The notes under the pieces are model-generated. The model was not told where the DNA came from. It was given only the letters and a program-made list of their open reading frames with translations, and searched no databases. The position numbers were made by a program, and so were the translations under genes. A stretch of DNA of 64,000 nt from Dyadobacter crusticola DSM 16708 (GTDB lineage: Bacteria > Bacteroidota > Bacteroidia > Cytophagales > Spirosomataceae): assembly GCF_000701505.1 (NCBI RefSeq), contig NZ_JNJB01000011.1:186001-250000 (forward strand), read 5' to 3'. Below, piece by piece: positions 1 through 7,955 of the stretch (the stretch's first letter is position 1; the number at the start of each line of letters is the position of its first letter).

Positions 1-622
1 ACAATTCGGAATACGCGAGCTGCCATAGCAGGAAGTTACTGATCCGGTGGTCGCCGCCGGTCCGCAACATCAGGTCAACTTCCGGGCGGGCTCCTGTAGC
101 AAGCCTGCTGGAAAGCATTTCTTCATTGATCTCACTAGGTGTCAGAATACCACTTTTAACGTCTTCGGCCAGTTTCTTTGCAGCCTGGGTAATGTCCCAT
201 TTGCCACTGTAACCCAATGCAAGAATGAGATTCAATCCGGTATTTGCCTGTGTAGCTTCAATCGCCTCTGTGAGCTGGCGCTGGCAGCTTCCTGGCAGAC
301 TTTTTGTATCTCCGATCGTGTCCAGCCGAACATTGTTTTTGAGCATCGTAGGCAGCTCGTTCCTGATTGACTGTACGAGCAGCTCCATTAATGCTCTGAC
401 CTCAAACTCGGGACGAGCCCAGTTTTCAGTAGAAAATGCATAGAGCGTGAGGTATGAAACACCCAATTCCGCACAACCTTCTGTCACCTCTCTTACCGCC
501 TTTATCGCATTGCGGTGGCCAAAAACCCGGGCTGCGCCCTGGTTCTGAGCCCACCTTCCGTTACCGTCCATGATAACGGCGATGTGCTTTGGCAGATTGC
601 CCGCATCAATGAGCTCCTTCAT
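1..622 (-). CDS. uppS: Isoprenyl transferase (undecaprenyl diphosphate synthase), 3' end outside window
   Basis: The visible 207 residues are the N-terminal part of a cis-prenyltransferase that condenses isopentenyl diphosphate onto farnesyl diphosphate to make the C55 carrier lipid for peptidoglycan. The family signature is clear: HIAVIMDGNGRWA near residue 14, with the catalytic Asp in MDGNGRWA, then GHRNA, LYAFSTENW, and LMLRTGGDHRISNFLLWQ close to the window edge. The ATG at 622 is followed at once by conserved sequence and is preceded by AGGAG, one of the few Shine-Dalgarno-like sites here. The reading frame is intact to position 1, so the gene is cut only by the window boundary. Confidence 0.95.
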   Translation of the reverse strand, partial: MKELIDAGNLPKHIAVIMDGNGRWAQNQGAARVFGHRNAIKAVREVTEGCAELGVSYLTLYAFSTENWARPEFEVRALMELLVQSIRNELPTMLKNNVRLDTIGDTKSLPGSCQRQLTEAIEATQANTGLNLILALGYSGKWDITQAAKKLAEDVKSGILTPSEINEEMLSSRLATGARPEVDLMLRTGGDHRISNFLLWQLAYSEL

Positions 623-943
623 TACTCCTGACTCCCTTTAACCTTTTTTAACAAAACAATTGAACAATACTAAAAGGATCTTATCAATTCCGGACAAAAT
701 CTAATCTCCTCGGCTGTTCGGGAATCACTTATATACCGACCTGTACGCTGAGCAAGTTAATTATGTGCCGAAATTCAGAAAAAAATATGTATTTCAAATT
801 GCACGAAATACAACAAACCTACTGATGAACAGGAGACTATCTTCCTAAAATTCTAATGGGATTGTAAACAGGGGCGCAATTTAGGAATAAGTATGCCCTC
901 TTCAAAATCAATCGTTCACAAGGAGTTAAGCTAACTGAGCTGG
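623..943. other. Intergenic region, no gene seen
   Basis: These 321 bases separate the start of uppS from the end of the LytTR regulator gene. They are AT-rich. I found no ORF with family resemblance, no tRNA-like fold and no strong hairpin. The uppS promoter should lie in the part nearest 623, but the closest match to TAnnTTTG (TTGTTTTG) has one wrong base and no well-spaced TTG, so I do not annotate it. Confidence 0.6.
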
Positions 944-1720
944 TTAATTATCAAGGAGATGACGTATAGCGTCGTTGTAAGTACTGCCGCTTGTAACCTG
1001 GGAGGATTTGCGATCGCGCATGTTCATCATATACTTCCCATTGAAATGCTTCTGGATTTCCTTGATGTGGTGGGTATTAACAATCGCGGCGCGGCTGACG
1101 CGCAGGTAATGCTTAGGTAGTTTTTCTTCAAGTGAAGTAAGCGTGTAATTCAGAAGGTACTTCTGTCCGTCGAGGGTATTCAGGAAAACATATTTCTCCT
1201 CGGCCTCAAAATGGGTGATATCTGTAAGCGGTACCAGCAAGATCCGGTCGCCTGATTTGACCGACAAAGAAAAGATTTCCTTTTTGGGCTTCATTTCTTC
1301 AAGTAAGCGCAGCAGGTTTTCAGAATAGGGATTTGCTACTCGTGCATCGCCGGCTTTGGTAATGTTACGGATCTTATCAATAGTTTTAAGTAAACGGTCA
1401 TTTTCAACTGGCTTCAACAGATAATCAACCGAGTTTTCTTCAAATGCGCGGATCGCGTACTGATCGTAAGCTGTTGAGAAAACCACAAGCGGCATTTTTG
1501 AGAGTTTCGCGAGCATCTCAAATCCATTCAAAAGCGGCATTTCGATATCCAGAAAGATAACGTCAGGATCGTGCTTATTGATTTCGATCAAACCTTCTGC
1601 GCCGTTTTTGGCTTCTGCTACAATCTGGAAATTGTCCTGATGCTTTTCCAGCAATCTTTTCAGCCGACCCAAGGCGAGCGGTTCATCGTCTATTAAAATG
1701 GTTTTAAGAGGGAAATGCAT
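944..1720 (-). CDS. LytTR-family response regulator
   Basis: A 258-residue response regulator. The receiver domain (about residues 5-120) has the acidic pair D11/D12, the phospho-acceptor D58 in IFLDIEMP, the T/S in FSTAYD and the lysine in LLKPVEND. The C-terminal half (about 150-255) is a LytTR DNA-binding domain with KYLLNYTLTSLEEKLP and FLRVSRA-type features (HYLRVSRAAIVN). The start overlaps the last 17 bases of the kinase gene, so the two are translationally coupled and form a cognate pair. It should activate or repress genes in response to the kinase; the regulon cannot be told from the sequence. Confidence 0.93.
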   Translation of the reverse strand: MHFPLKTILIDDEPLALGRLKRLLEKHQDNFQIVAEAKNGAEGLIEINKHDPDVIFLDIEMPLLNGFEMLAKLSKMPLVVFSTAYDQYAIRAFEENSVDYLLKPVENDRLLKTIDKIRNITKAGDARVANPYSENLLRLLEEMKPKKEIFSLSVKSGDRILLVPLTDITHFEAEEKYVFLNTLDGQKYLLNYTLTSLEEKLPKHYLRVSRAAIVNTHHIKEIQKHFNGKYMMNMRDRKSSQVTSGSTYNDAIRHLLDN

Positions 1721-3152
1721 GGTTCTCGTTTTGATGTTGTCCGATTGCTGACCTTTGAATGCCGATATTCACAGTTTTTGCGGGTTCATTATGAAGTTCT
1801 ATCCGCGCGAGTTCTCCGTAGAGTAATTTCAATTTATCCTGAATGCTCTTAATCCCGTAGCCGGCGCCCATTGTCTCCGGAAATGCTGGACCATTGTCAT
1901 GCACACAAAGGTGAAGCCATTGCTCTTCTTCATAGATCCTGACCACGATATTCCCCGCTTCGGCCATCTTAGATACACCGTGCTTGATCGCATTCTCGAC
2001 AATTGGCTGTAAGATAAACTTTGGAATGAGCAGCTGGCTTAATCCTGGTTCCTTTACTTCCACACTAAACTGCAACCTGCTCCCAAACCGGACCTTTTCT
2101 ACCTGCAGATAAGTTTCCACCATCTCCAACTCATTTTCAATGGTGTCGAAGTAATCAGTCGTCTTCCTACCCGTGGTGTACCGGAAGAGCTTTGACAGGA
2201 GCAACGTCATTTCTTCGGCTTTGTCGGGATTTTCATGCACCAGGCTGGCGATGCTGTTTAATGAATTATATAGAAAGTGAGGATTGATGCGCGCCTGCAA
2301 TGCATCCAGCTCGGCGCGCGTTTTCAGTTTTTCAAGATTCAACAGCTGGTATTCCTGATCAGATATCTTACGCGAAATCTGCCTGCCTTCTCTACTTAAA
2401 AAGTAAAAAACATTTGCGATCGCCACTGGTACCCATGCATACCAGTACCAGGGTACATGCCTCGATGGTTCATCCGGGTATTGCGCGATGTAATTACTTA
2501 CAATATTAGTTGCAAATAACTGGTGCATGCTCAATGCCAATGCACTGTCACAAAGAAAAACGACGACAGACAGGATCAAATGCTTCGTGAAAAGACTCCT
2601 GATTATTACATCCAGCCAAGTTGTGAGCGCTTGTGTTATCAATATTGTAAATACGCCGGTGGCAATATTCAGTAGCACGAGGTATTTGTAAAATGCCAGC
2701 CGCACAGGCTCCTCAGTAAAGGACAGCTCGGCCGTAAAGTAGGCGATTGCATTGATTCCATAGAGAACTACTGCCCCCAACACTGCGGCCACAAGCGTCC
2801 CGACCCAGCCCTGATTTTGAACAACAGCCACCAAGCTTAAATCTTGCCAATTGAAAGATTTCTCCTGTGATGTAAAACTGAAATTTGCGCCCTCCACCTT
2901 TGCTCCGCTCAAATCTACATCGGTAAGACTGCTGAAACTTAGATCTGCATTGCTCAAATCCGCGTTCCTGAATGTCGTCCGGTCGAGAGCTGAAAAGCGG
3001 AGCCTGGCATTACGCAGATTAGCTCCATCAAAATTGATATCCTTTAAGCTTGAAAAGCTAAAATCAGCATTCTCGAGATCCATGTTACTAAAATCCCTCC
3101 CATCTAATGATGAGGCTGTCATGCGCAGCGGTTTTGTTCTTTTTTCGTTCAT
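1704..3152 (-). CDS. LytS-type sensor histidine kinase with N-terminal pentapeptide-repeat domain
   Basis: From the ATG at 3152 the protein has 482 residues; a TTG nine codons upstream (3179) would also keep the frame but is less likely. Residues about 13-96 are an almost unbroken series of some 16 pentapeptides of the A(D/N)LxN type with L or F in the centre (for example NADLSNADLS), expected to fold as a right-handed beta-helix. Four probable membrane segments follow (about 116-253). The kinase core starts with the His_kinase box ARINPHFLYNSLNSIA (phospho-accepting H292), an N-box in IVENAIKHG and G-rich ATP-binding loops DNGPAF and GYGIKSI. It is coupled to the LytTR regulator. The fusion is the odd part: the repeat domain has no signal peptide and is probably cytoplasmic. 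Confidence 0.92.
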   Translation of the reverse strand: MNEKRTKPLRMTASSLDGRDFSNMDLENADFSFSSLKDINFDGANLRNARLRFSALDRTTFRNADLSNADLSFSSLTDVDLSGAKVEGANFSFTSQEKSFNWQDLSLVAVVQNQGWVGTLVAAVLGAVVLYGINAIAYFTAELSFTEEPVRLAFYKYLVLLNIATGVFTILITQALTTWLDVIIRSLFTKHLILSVVVFLCDSALALSMHQLFATNIVSNYIAQYPDEPSRHVPWYWYAWVPVAIANVFYFLSREGRQISRKISDQEYQLLNLEKLKTRAELDALQARINPHFLYNSLNSIASLVHENPDKAEEMTLLLSKLFRYTTGRKTTDYFDTIENELEMVETYLQVEKVRFGSRLQFSVEVKEPGLSQLLIPKFILQPIVENAIKHGVSKMAEAGNIVVRIYEEEQWLHLCVHDNGPAFPETMGAGYGIKSIQDKLKLLYGELARIELHNEPAKTVNIGIQRSAIGQHQNENHAFPS

Positions 3153-3214
3153 AACAAAACTAAACGTGAATGTCGGCAAGGGAAACTTGCAACTTCCTGG
3201 ACGCTAATTGATAT

Positions 3215-3276
3215 AAAAAAAGCTTCATGGCTAACAGATTGCGTTTGTTGACACAAATCTATTTACCATGAAGCTT
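3215..3276 (-). terminator. Branched intrinsic terminator of the DUF1080 gene
   Basis: On the minus strand an 11-base-pair perfect stem (3266-3276 with 3220-3230) encloses a 35-base region that itself contains a smaller hairpin (TTTGT/ACAAA, 3244-3257). It is followed by a run of seven T. It lies about 70 bases after the stop of the DUF1080 gene and before the kinase gene, so it separates these two units. Confidence 0.7.
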
Positions 3277-3343
3277 CCTGTCTAAATGTTTCCGACGAAC
3301 TACCGCCTGAGCAGTATGAATCCCGTGGTCACAGGAATGAAAA

Positions 3344-3979
3344 CTATAGTTCTTCCAGCATGATGTTTTTCCAGCGTACCTTGATACCGCCGCCGTCGTG
3401 GATCTGCAATGCAATCGATCCATTTCCTGCGCCGATTTTGGCGTCCTCGAAATCCACCATTTCGTTGCCATTCAACCAGGTTTGCACTTTATCTCCATTC
3501 GCTCGGATGCGCAATGTGTTCCAATCACCCATTTTCAAAAATCCTTCTTTCTCATCTGGAATCTTTACCAGCCAGTTGCGGCCGTACGATTCGTAGATAC
3601 CACCTGTATCGTGATTTGGTGGAGCAACTTCTACCTGCCAGCCCGATACCTTCGTGCCGGTAACCGTTGAGCGAAAGAACACGCCGCTGTTTCCGTTAGC
3701 CTCCTGCTTGAATTGCAGCGACAGGTCGAAATTCTTGTAAAACTTGTCGGTAGTCAGGTAACCATATTGCTTGTCCGGTCCGCTTTCGCAGACAAGCTCG
3801 CCGTTTTCAACGTACCACTTCTCGGTCCCATTTATTTTCCAGCCTTTTAAATCCTTTCCATTGAAAAGCTTCACTGGCTTTTTGGCTGGCTTCACAGTTG
3901 AATCGGTAGACACCAGGAAAGCTGAGTTAACAAACAAAATGGCGCAGCAAATAAGAAGTAATTGTCTTGTTTTTAACAT
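3344..3979 (-). CDS. Secreted DUF1080 (3-keto-disaccharide hydrolase-like) protein
   Basis: A 211-residue exported protein with a single DUF1080 domain, a concanavalin-like beta-jelly-roll found in many Bacteroidota and Planctomycetota glycan-related proteins. Visible hallmarks are LFNGKDLKGWK at the domain start, GELVCES, NSGVFFRS, WQVEV, DWNTLRIRANGDKVQTWLNG and the ending IALQIHDGGGIKVRWKNIML. The start at 3979 gives a good signal peptide (KTRQLLLICCAILFVNSAF); an ATG 63 bases upstream would add an unlikely leader. Some family members hydrolyse 3-keto sugars; the substrate here is unknown. It is divergent from the fasciclin gene. Confidence 0.88.
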   Translation of the reverse strand: MLKTRQLLLICCAILFVNSAFLVSTDSTVKPAKKPVKLFNGKDLKGWKINGTEKWYVENGELVCESGPDKQYGYLTTDKFYKNFDLSLQFKQEANGNSGVFFRSTVTGTKVSGWQVEVAPPNHDTGGIYESYGRNWLVKIPDEKEGFLKMGDWNTLRIRANGDKVQTWLNGNEMVDFEDAKIGAGNGSIALQIHDGGGIKVRWKNIMLEEL

Positions 3980-4074
3980 ATTGGTTTGGGGGTTAGGATT
4001 AAAAAAATTGTGGGTGAAATACGCTGAAACTACATTTTCCATTAGTTTTACGGAAAATAACTCTTTGGAAAGCT

Positions 4075-4587
4075 ATGAAAAAAAACCGTTTTATAGGGCG
4101 TTGTGCGTCATTTTTTTTGATTGCAGCAGCGATCTCAGCAACTGTTCTCTCGTGTAAAGAAGATAGCAAAGATCTGGTAAAACCAAAGACCGTCACCGAT
4201 GTGATCCTGGAAAACGACCAGTTCAGTTTACTGAGGGACATTATGATCCAAGCACAAATGAGCGACGCGCTCAGAACGGAAAACCTGACCGTTTTTGCGC
4301 CTGACAACAATGCATTCAGCAGGGCCAATATCAGTGCAACTACAATCACTAACATGCCGAAGGATTCTGCTATGCTTTTCCTTAAAAATCATATCCTTCA
4401 AAAAAAGACTAACTTATCCGACCTGAAAGCGGGTGAGCAGCCTACTTTGAACAGGGTAAAGGTCAATATCACGAAAGTCGATAGCATTGTTTCAATCAAC
4501 AAGTCGGACATCGTAATCCCGAATGTAAACGCAGATAATGGTGTGATCCATGTGATTGACAGCGTTCTCGTTAGGAGGTATTTGTGA
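4075..4587 (+). CDS. Fasciclin-domain lipoprotein
   Basis: A 170-residue protein with a signal peptide and SPII site (ATVLSC, C27), then one fasciclin (FAS1) domain. FAS1 features are LTVFAPDNNAF in the first half, FLKNHIL in the middle and NGVIHVIDSVLV at the end, the usual H2-type closing motif. Such proteins are surface adhesion modules. It is divergent from the DUF1080 gene with about 95 bases between them and ends in a long perfect inverted repeat shared with the convergent ndk gene. Its ligand is not predictable. Confidence 0.88.
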   Translation: MKKNRFIGRCASFFLIAAAISATVLSCKEDSKDLVKPKTVTDVILENDQFSLLRDIMIQAQMSDALRTENLTVFAPDNNAFSRANISATTITNMPKDSAMLFLKNHILQKKTNLSDLKAGEQPTLNRVKVNITKVDSIVSINKSDIVIPNVNADNGVIHVIDSVLVRRYL

Positions 4588-4590
4588 ACT

Positions 4591-4643
4591 ATCCCATAAA
4601 AAAGCCCGGCAAATTAGTTTTTTGCCGGGCTTTTTTATGGGAT
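4591..4643. terminator. Bidirectional terminator between fasciclin gene and ndk
   Basis: A perfect 23-base inverted repeat (4591-4613 with 4621-4643) has a 7-base loop. The core is GCCCGGC, flanked by A runs on the left and T runs on the right, so both RNA strands form a GC stem ending in U-rich sequence. It serves the two convergent genes. Confidence 0.9.
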
Positions 4644-4651
4644 ATCGGGTA

Positions 4652-5071
4652 TCAGAACTGTTCTGTATAAGCGAAAAAGAAGTTGCCTTCAATCTGCGCG
4701 TTTTCATCAGAATCCGACCCGTGGATCGCATTGGCTTCCATTGATTTTGCATACAATTTCCGGATAGTGCCTTCCTCTGCATTTGCCGGATTGGTTGCTC
4801 CGATCAGTGTGCGGAAATCAGCTACTGCATTTTCCTTTTCAAGGATCATCGGGACGATTGCTCCAGAAGACATGTACTTGCAAAGATCATTATAAAACGG
4901 TCGCTCCTTATGAACAGAGTAGAACTCGCCTGCACGCTCTGCGGTAAGTTTTGTTTTTTTCAAGGCTACAATACGAAATCCCGCCTCCTCAATCATTTTG
5001 ATAATTGATCCCGAGTGACCGTCCTGTACGGCATCCGGCTTGATCATTGTGAAAGTCCTGTTTGTTGGCAT
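4652..5071 (-). CDS. ndk: Nucleoside diphosphate kinase
   Basis: A 139-residue NDK that transfers the gamma phosphate of ATP to NDPs through a phosphohistidine. The fold is recognisable from [10 protein letters not shown] at the start, [25 protein letters not shown] and the active-site motif NAIHGSDS (catalytic His in that motif). The ATG at 5071 is chosen over an upstream TTG two codons away. Length is normal for the family. It is the first of several nucleotide-metabolism genes in this stretch, though transcribed opposite to nrnA. Confidence 0.97.
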   Translation of the reverse strand: MPTNRTFTMIKPDAVQDGHSGSIIKMIEEAGFRIVALKKTKLTAERAGEFYSVHKERPFYNDLCKYMSSGAIVPMILEKENAVADFRTLIGATNPANAEEGTIRKLYAKSMEANAIHGSDSDENAQIEGNFFFAYTEQF

Positions 5072-5096
5072 ACTCAAAAGCTTAATTGATTTTGTG

Positions 5097-5104
5097 CAAA
5101 ACTA
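5097..5104 (-). promoter_or_regulatory. Probable ndk promoter, -7 element
   Basis: On the minus strand TAGTTTTG matches the Bacteroidota -7 consensus TAnnTTTG exactly and is 26 bases upstream of the ndk ATG. A TTG at the -33 position is not evident. Confidence 0.45.
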
Positions 5105-5193
5105 CTATTTTTCATTGTATATCCCTGATAGTTCGGGAAGTATGCATTTAAAGGCGCAAGAGTGTGCTGATACTTAGCCTTTCGGGAGCAAGA

Positions 5194-5225
5194 TTGAGCA
5201 AATCCCAACAGTTTTGTTAATTTTG
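5194..5225 (+). promoter_or_regulatory. Probable nrnA promoter
   Basis: TTG (5194-5196), 21 bases, then TAATTTTG (5218-5225) agrees with the Bacteroidota TTG-N19-21-TAnnTTTG promoter. Transcription would begin near 5232, about 40 bases before the GTG start of nrnA. Confidence 0.55.
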
Positions 5226-5270
5226 TGGGCTTATTACGCTCTCAAAACTTCCTTTTTGAAATAAATAACT

Positions 5271-6305
5271 GTGAATCAAATCGTTAAGGAGTTAAGCTCT
5301 TTTTTATCCCTTCCCCAAAAAATCATCATTACGATGCACCGCGACCCCGACGCTGACGCGCTGGGATCTTCGCTCGGGTGGGCTAGTTATTTATCCAAAA
5401 AAGGACACGAAGTAACTGTTATCAGCCCTACTGAATACGCTGCAAATCTGCGGTGGATGATTAACCCGGATCTGGTGCTCGTTTACGAAAAAGCCACTGA
5501 GCAAGCTAAATGCAAGAAAAAAATCCAGGAAGCTACATTGATATGCTGCCTTGATTTTTCTGTATTATCCCGCTTAAAAGACCTGGGCAAGATAGTTCAG
5601 GAAGCACCTGCTCCAAAGATGATGATAGACCACCATCTTGAACCGGAATACTTCGCGAAATGGATGATTTGGGATACCAATGCAGCTGCGACAGCTCAGC
5701 TTGTTTATCAATTGGTAAAAGAACTCGAACACGACGCTCCTGCAACCGAGATTTTTGACATTCCAATGGCGGAGTACCTGTATGCCGGTATCATGACCGA
5801 CACGGGCTCTTTCCGGCACGCCAACGTAACCGCAGAAGTGCATCTTGCCGTTGCCGATCTAATGCGGACAGGATTTGATTCCAGCCGCGTTCACCGGCTT
5901 ATCTATGATAATGCTCCACTTACCCGCCTGCAGTTTCTTGGATATGTGCTTTCGCAGAAGCTGGTGGTACTGCCCAAATACAGAACTGCTTACATGGTAC
6001 TCACCGAGGCTGAGCTTCAAAAGTTTAATTCAAGTACAGGCGAGACTGAGGGCATCGTTAATTATGGTTTGCAGGTCGAGAATGTCGTGATGTCGGCAAT
6101 GTTCATTGAGCGCAAAGGAGAGATCAAAATTTCTTTCAGATCAGTCGGAACATTTTCGGTAAGAGATCTTGCGAGTGCGCATTTCAATGGCGGCGGACAC
6201 AAAAATGCGAGCGGAGGAAGGTCGGAACAATCAGTGAATGAAACCGTTGACTATTTTTTAAGTATCCTTCCAACATACGAACAAGCGCTTTTGAGCGTTG
6301 ACTAA
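5271..6305 (+). CDS. nrnA: DHH-family oligoribonuclease / pAp phosphatase
   Basis: A 344-residue DHH/DHHA1 phosphoesterase. It degrades short oligoribonucleotides to mononucleotides and dephosphorylates pAp, the by-product of sulfate assimilation. Motifs in order: MHRDPDADALGSSLG (motif I), CLDFS (II), MIDHHLEP (the DHH motif), GIMTDTGSFRH (IV) and the C-terminal DHHA1 signature GGGHKNASGG. The start is GTG at 5271: it gives the usual N terminus and no in-frame ATG precedes it. Length is normal. It stands 54 bases before the FKBP gene and may be cotranscribed with it. Confidence 0.95.
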   Translation: MNQIVKELSSFLSLPQKIIITMHRDPDADALGSSLGWASYLSKKGHEVTVISPTEYAANLRWMINPDLVLVYEKATEQAKCKKKIQEATLICCLDFSVLSRLKDLGKIVQEAPAPKMMIDHHLEPEYFAKWMIWDTNAAATAQLVYQLVKELEHDAPATEIFDIPMAEYLYAGIMTDTGSFRHANVTAEVHLAVADLMRTGFDSSRVHRLIYDNAPLTRLQFLGYVLSQKLVVLPKYRTAYMVLTEAELQKFNSSTGETEGIVNYGLQVENVVMSAMFIERKGEIKISFRSVGTFSVRDLASAHFNGGGHKNASGGRSEQSVNETVDYFLSILPTYEQALLSVD

Positions 6306-6359
6306 GCTTTAAATTGACCTATCAAAATTCACCCAAATATTCCAAATTAAAACAATCAA

Positions 6360-7265
6360 ATGAATCTTAAAACAATCAGTTATGCGATGGGCATAACGAT
6401 CCTTGCGGGCTCTTGTAATCAGTATAAGACGCAGGTTACGGAGAACGGGCTTAAATATCAGATCTTCGAGCACGAAGATGATGCCAGAAAAGCAAAGCTT
6501 GGAGATATTATGTCTTTCCATCTGGTTTTAAAAAACGGTAGTGATTCCACACTTCGCGATACCTACAAAGAAGGAAACCCTGTTAAGATGGTTTTGCAGG
6601 CTCCTCCTTTTAAAGGAAGTTTTGAAGAAGGTCTTGCGATGCTTGCCACTGGCGACAGTGCAAAATTCATGATCAATGCAGACACGCTGTTTGCAAAGAT
6701 GATGCAGCCAATGCCGCCGATGATCAAAAAAGGTTCTGAGATCAGCTTTACTGTGAAAGTTTTGAGTGTTTTAACATCAGAAGAATTCCAGAAGCAGCAA
6801 TCAGAAGCAGGTGTTAAACAAAAAGCAGTAGACGCAAAAGTGATCGATGCTTTCCTTGCAAAAAATAACCTGCAGGGAAAAGCACGCAAAACAGCTTCTG
6901 GACTAGTGTATGTTCCGCAGGTTGAAGGCTCAGGCGCAAGTCCGGCAGCAGGTGATAATGTGAAAGTGCATTATACAGGCAAGTTCCTCGATGGCAAGGA
7001 GTTTGACAGTTCTAAAAACCAGGGCAAACCATTGGATCTGCAAGTTGGACAAGGAATGGTGATCCCAGGTTGGGAAGAAGGAATTATGCTTATGAAGAAA
7101 GGCGAAAAAGGATTGCTGATCATTCCATCAGGCTTAGCTTACGGACCCGAAGCTTATGGACCGATCCCAGGCAACTCGGTTCTTCAATTTGAAATGGAAC
7201 TGATCGATTTCTCCAAAGGCACCGGGGCACCAGCTGCTCCGCCGGTTACGCCACCAGCACGTTAA
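6360..7265 (+). CDS. FKBP-type peptidyl-prolyl isomerase lipoprotein with two FKBP-like domains
   Basis: A 301-residue lipoprotein (lipobox LAGSC, C19). The C-terminal domain (about 185-287) is a canonical FKBP: VKVHYTGKFLDGKEFDSS, VIPGWEEGIMLMKKGEK and IPSGLAYG hold the prolyl-isomerase pocket residues. Residues about 45-140 look like a second, degenerate FKBP copy (GSFEEGLAMLATGDSAKFMI, then ISFTVKVLSV) that lacks the pocket signature and may act as a dimer or chaperone part. It should help fold envelope proteins in the periplasm. The tail is rich in Pro and Ala. A hairpin terminator follows. Confidence 0.92.
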   Translation: MNLKTISYAMGITILAGSCNQYKTQVTENGLKYQIFEHEDDARKAKLGDIMSFHLVLKNGSDSTLRDTYKEGNPVKMVLQAPPFKGSFEEGLAMLATGDSAKFMINADTLFAKMMQPMPPMIKKGSEISFTVKVLSVLTSEEFQKQQSEAGVKQKAVDAKVIDAFLAKNNLQGKARKTASGLVYVPQVEGSGASPAAGDNVKVHYTGKFLDGKEFDSSKNQGKPLDLQVGQGMVIPGWEEGIMLMKKGEKGLLIIPSGLAYGPEAYGPIPGNSVLQFEMELIDFSKGTGAPAAPPVTPPAR

Positions 7266-7281
7266 TAAGAATATCAAAATC

Positions 7282-7314
7282 AAACGGCCGCTTCACAAGA
7301 GTGGCCGTTTTTTT
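7282..7314 (+). terminator. Intrinsic terminator after the FKBP gene
   Basis: AAACGGCC (7282-7289) pairs with GGCCGTTT (7303-7310) across a 13-base loop, followed by a T run. Confidence 0.85.
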
Positions 7315-7350
7315 GTGTAAAATACACAGCTCATATTAAACATCAATGCT

Positions 7351-7932
7351 ATGAAACTCTGCTTTGCAACCAACAACATCAATAAGCTTATCGAAGTACA
7401 GGCGTTACTGGGCGATCAGTTTGAACTGGTGACATTGGCCGACATAGGCTGTGAAACTGATATTCCTGAGCCTTATGAAACCATTGCCGAGAATTCCAGG
7501 GGCAAAGCTGAATATGTTTATCAGAACTTCAATGTAAACTGTTTTGCTGATGATACCGGACTGGAAGTAGCTGCGTTGAATGGAGAACCGGGGGTAAGAT
7601 CCGCTCGTTATGCCGGACCGCAACGGGAGCCCGCAGATAACATTGAGCTATTACTTCGGAACCTTGCCCCATTTGAAAATAAGCAGGCCCGGTTTTTAAC
7701 TATCATTACATTAGTGATCGACGGCGTTTACCAGCAGTTTGAGGGTACGGTGGAAGGCACGATTATCCGGGATAAGAGAGGAAGCAATGGATTTGGGTAT
7801 GATCCGATCTTTGTTCCAAATGGCTATCAGCAAACTTTTGCTGAAATGACATTGTCGGAAAAGTCGAAACTGAGCCACCGTGCACGTGCATTCAAGAAGC
7901 TGGTCGATTTTCTTCAATCCAATAAAAGATAG
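7351..7932 (+). CDS. rdgB: dITP/XTP pyrophosphatase (Ham1/RdgB)
   Basis: A 193-residue Ham1-family enzyme that removes non-canonical purine nucleotides (dITP, ITP, XTP) by hydrolysis to the monophosphate. Signature parts: FATNNINKLIEVQALL at the N terminus (substrate-binding T/SxNxxK), AENSRGKAEY, FADDTGLEV with metal-binding acids, ARYAGPQ, and GSNGFGYDPIFVP followed by MTLSEKSKLSHRARAFKKL. All key residues are present and length is standard. The next gene, a polyphosphate kinase 2, begins 23 bases later, so the two are probably one operon. Confidence 0.96.
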   Translation: MKLCFATNNINKLIEVQALLGDQFELVTLADIGCETDIPEPYETIAENSRGKAEYVYQNFNVNCFADDTGLEVAALNGEPGVRSARYAGPQREPADNIELLLRNLAPFENKQARFLTIITLVIDGVYQQFEGTVEGTIIRDKRGSNGFGYDPIFVPNGYQQTFAEMTLSEKSKLSHRARAFKKLVDFLQSNKR

Positions 7933-7955
7933 TATCAACTGTAAAAACCTGTTTT

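Noticed and set aside
3153-3179. TTG start and TAGTTTTG box directly before the kinase ATG
   Set aside because: The box is two bases from the ATG, so a start site would fall within the coding region; the TTG start adds nine atypical residues.
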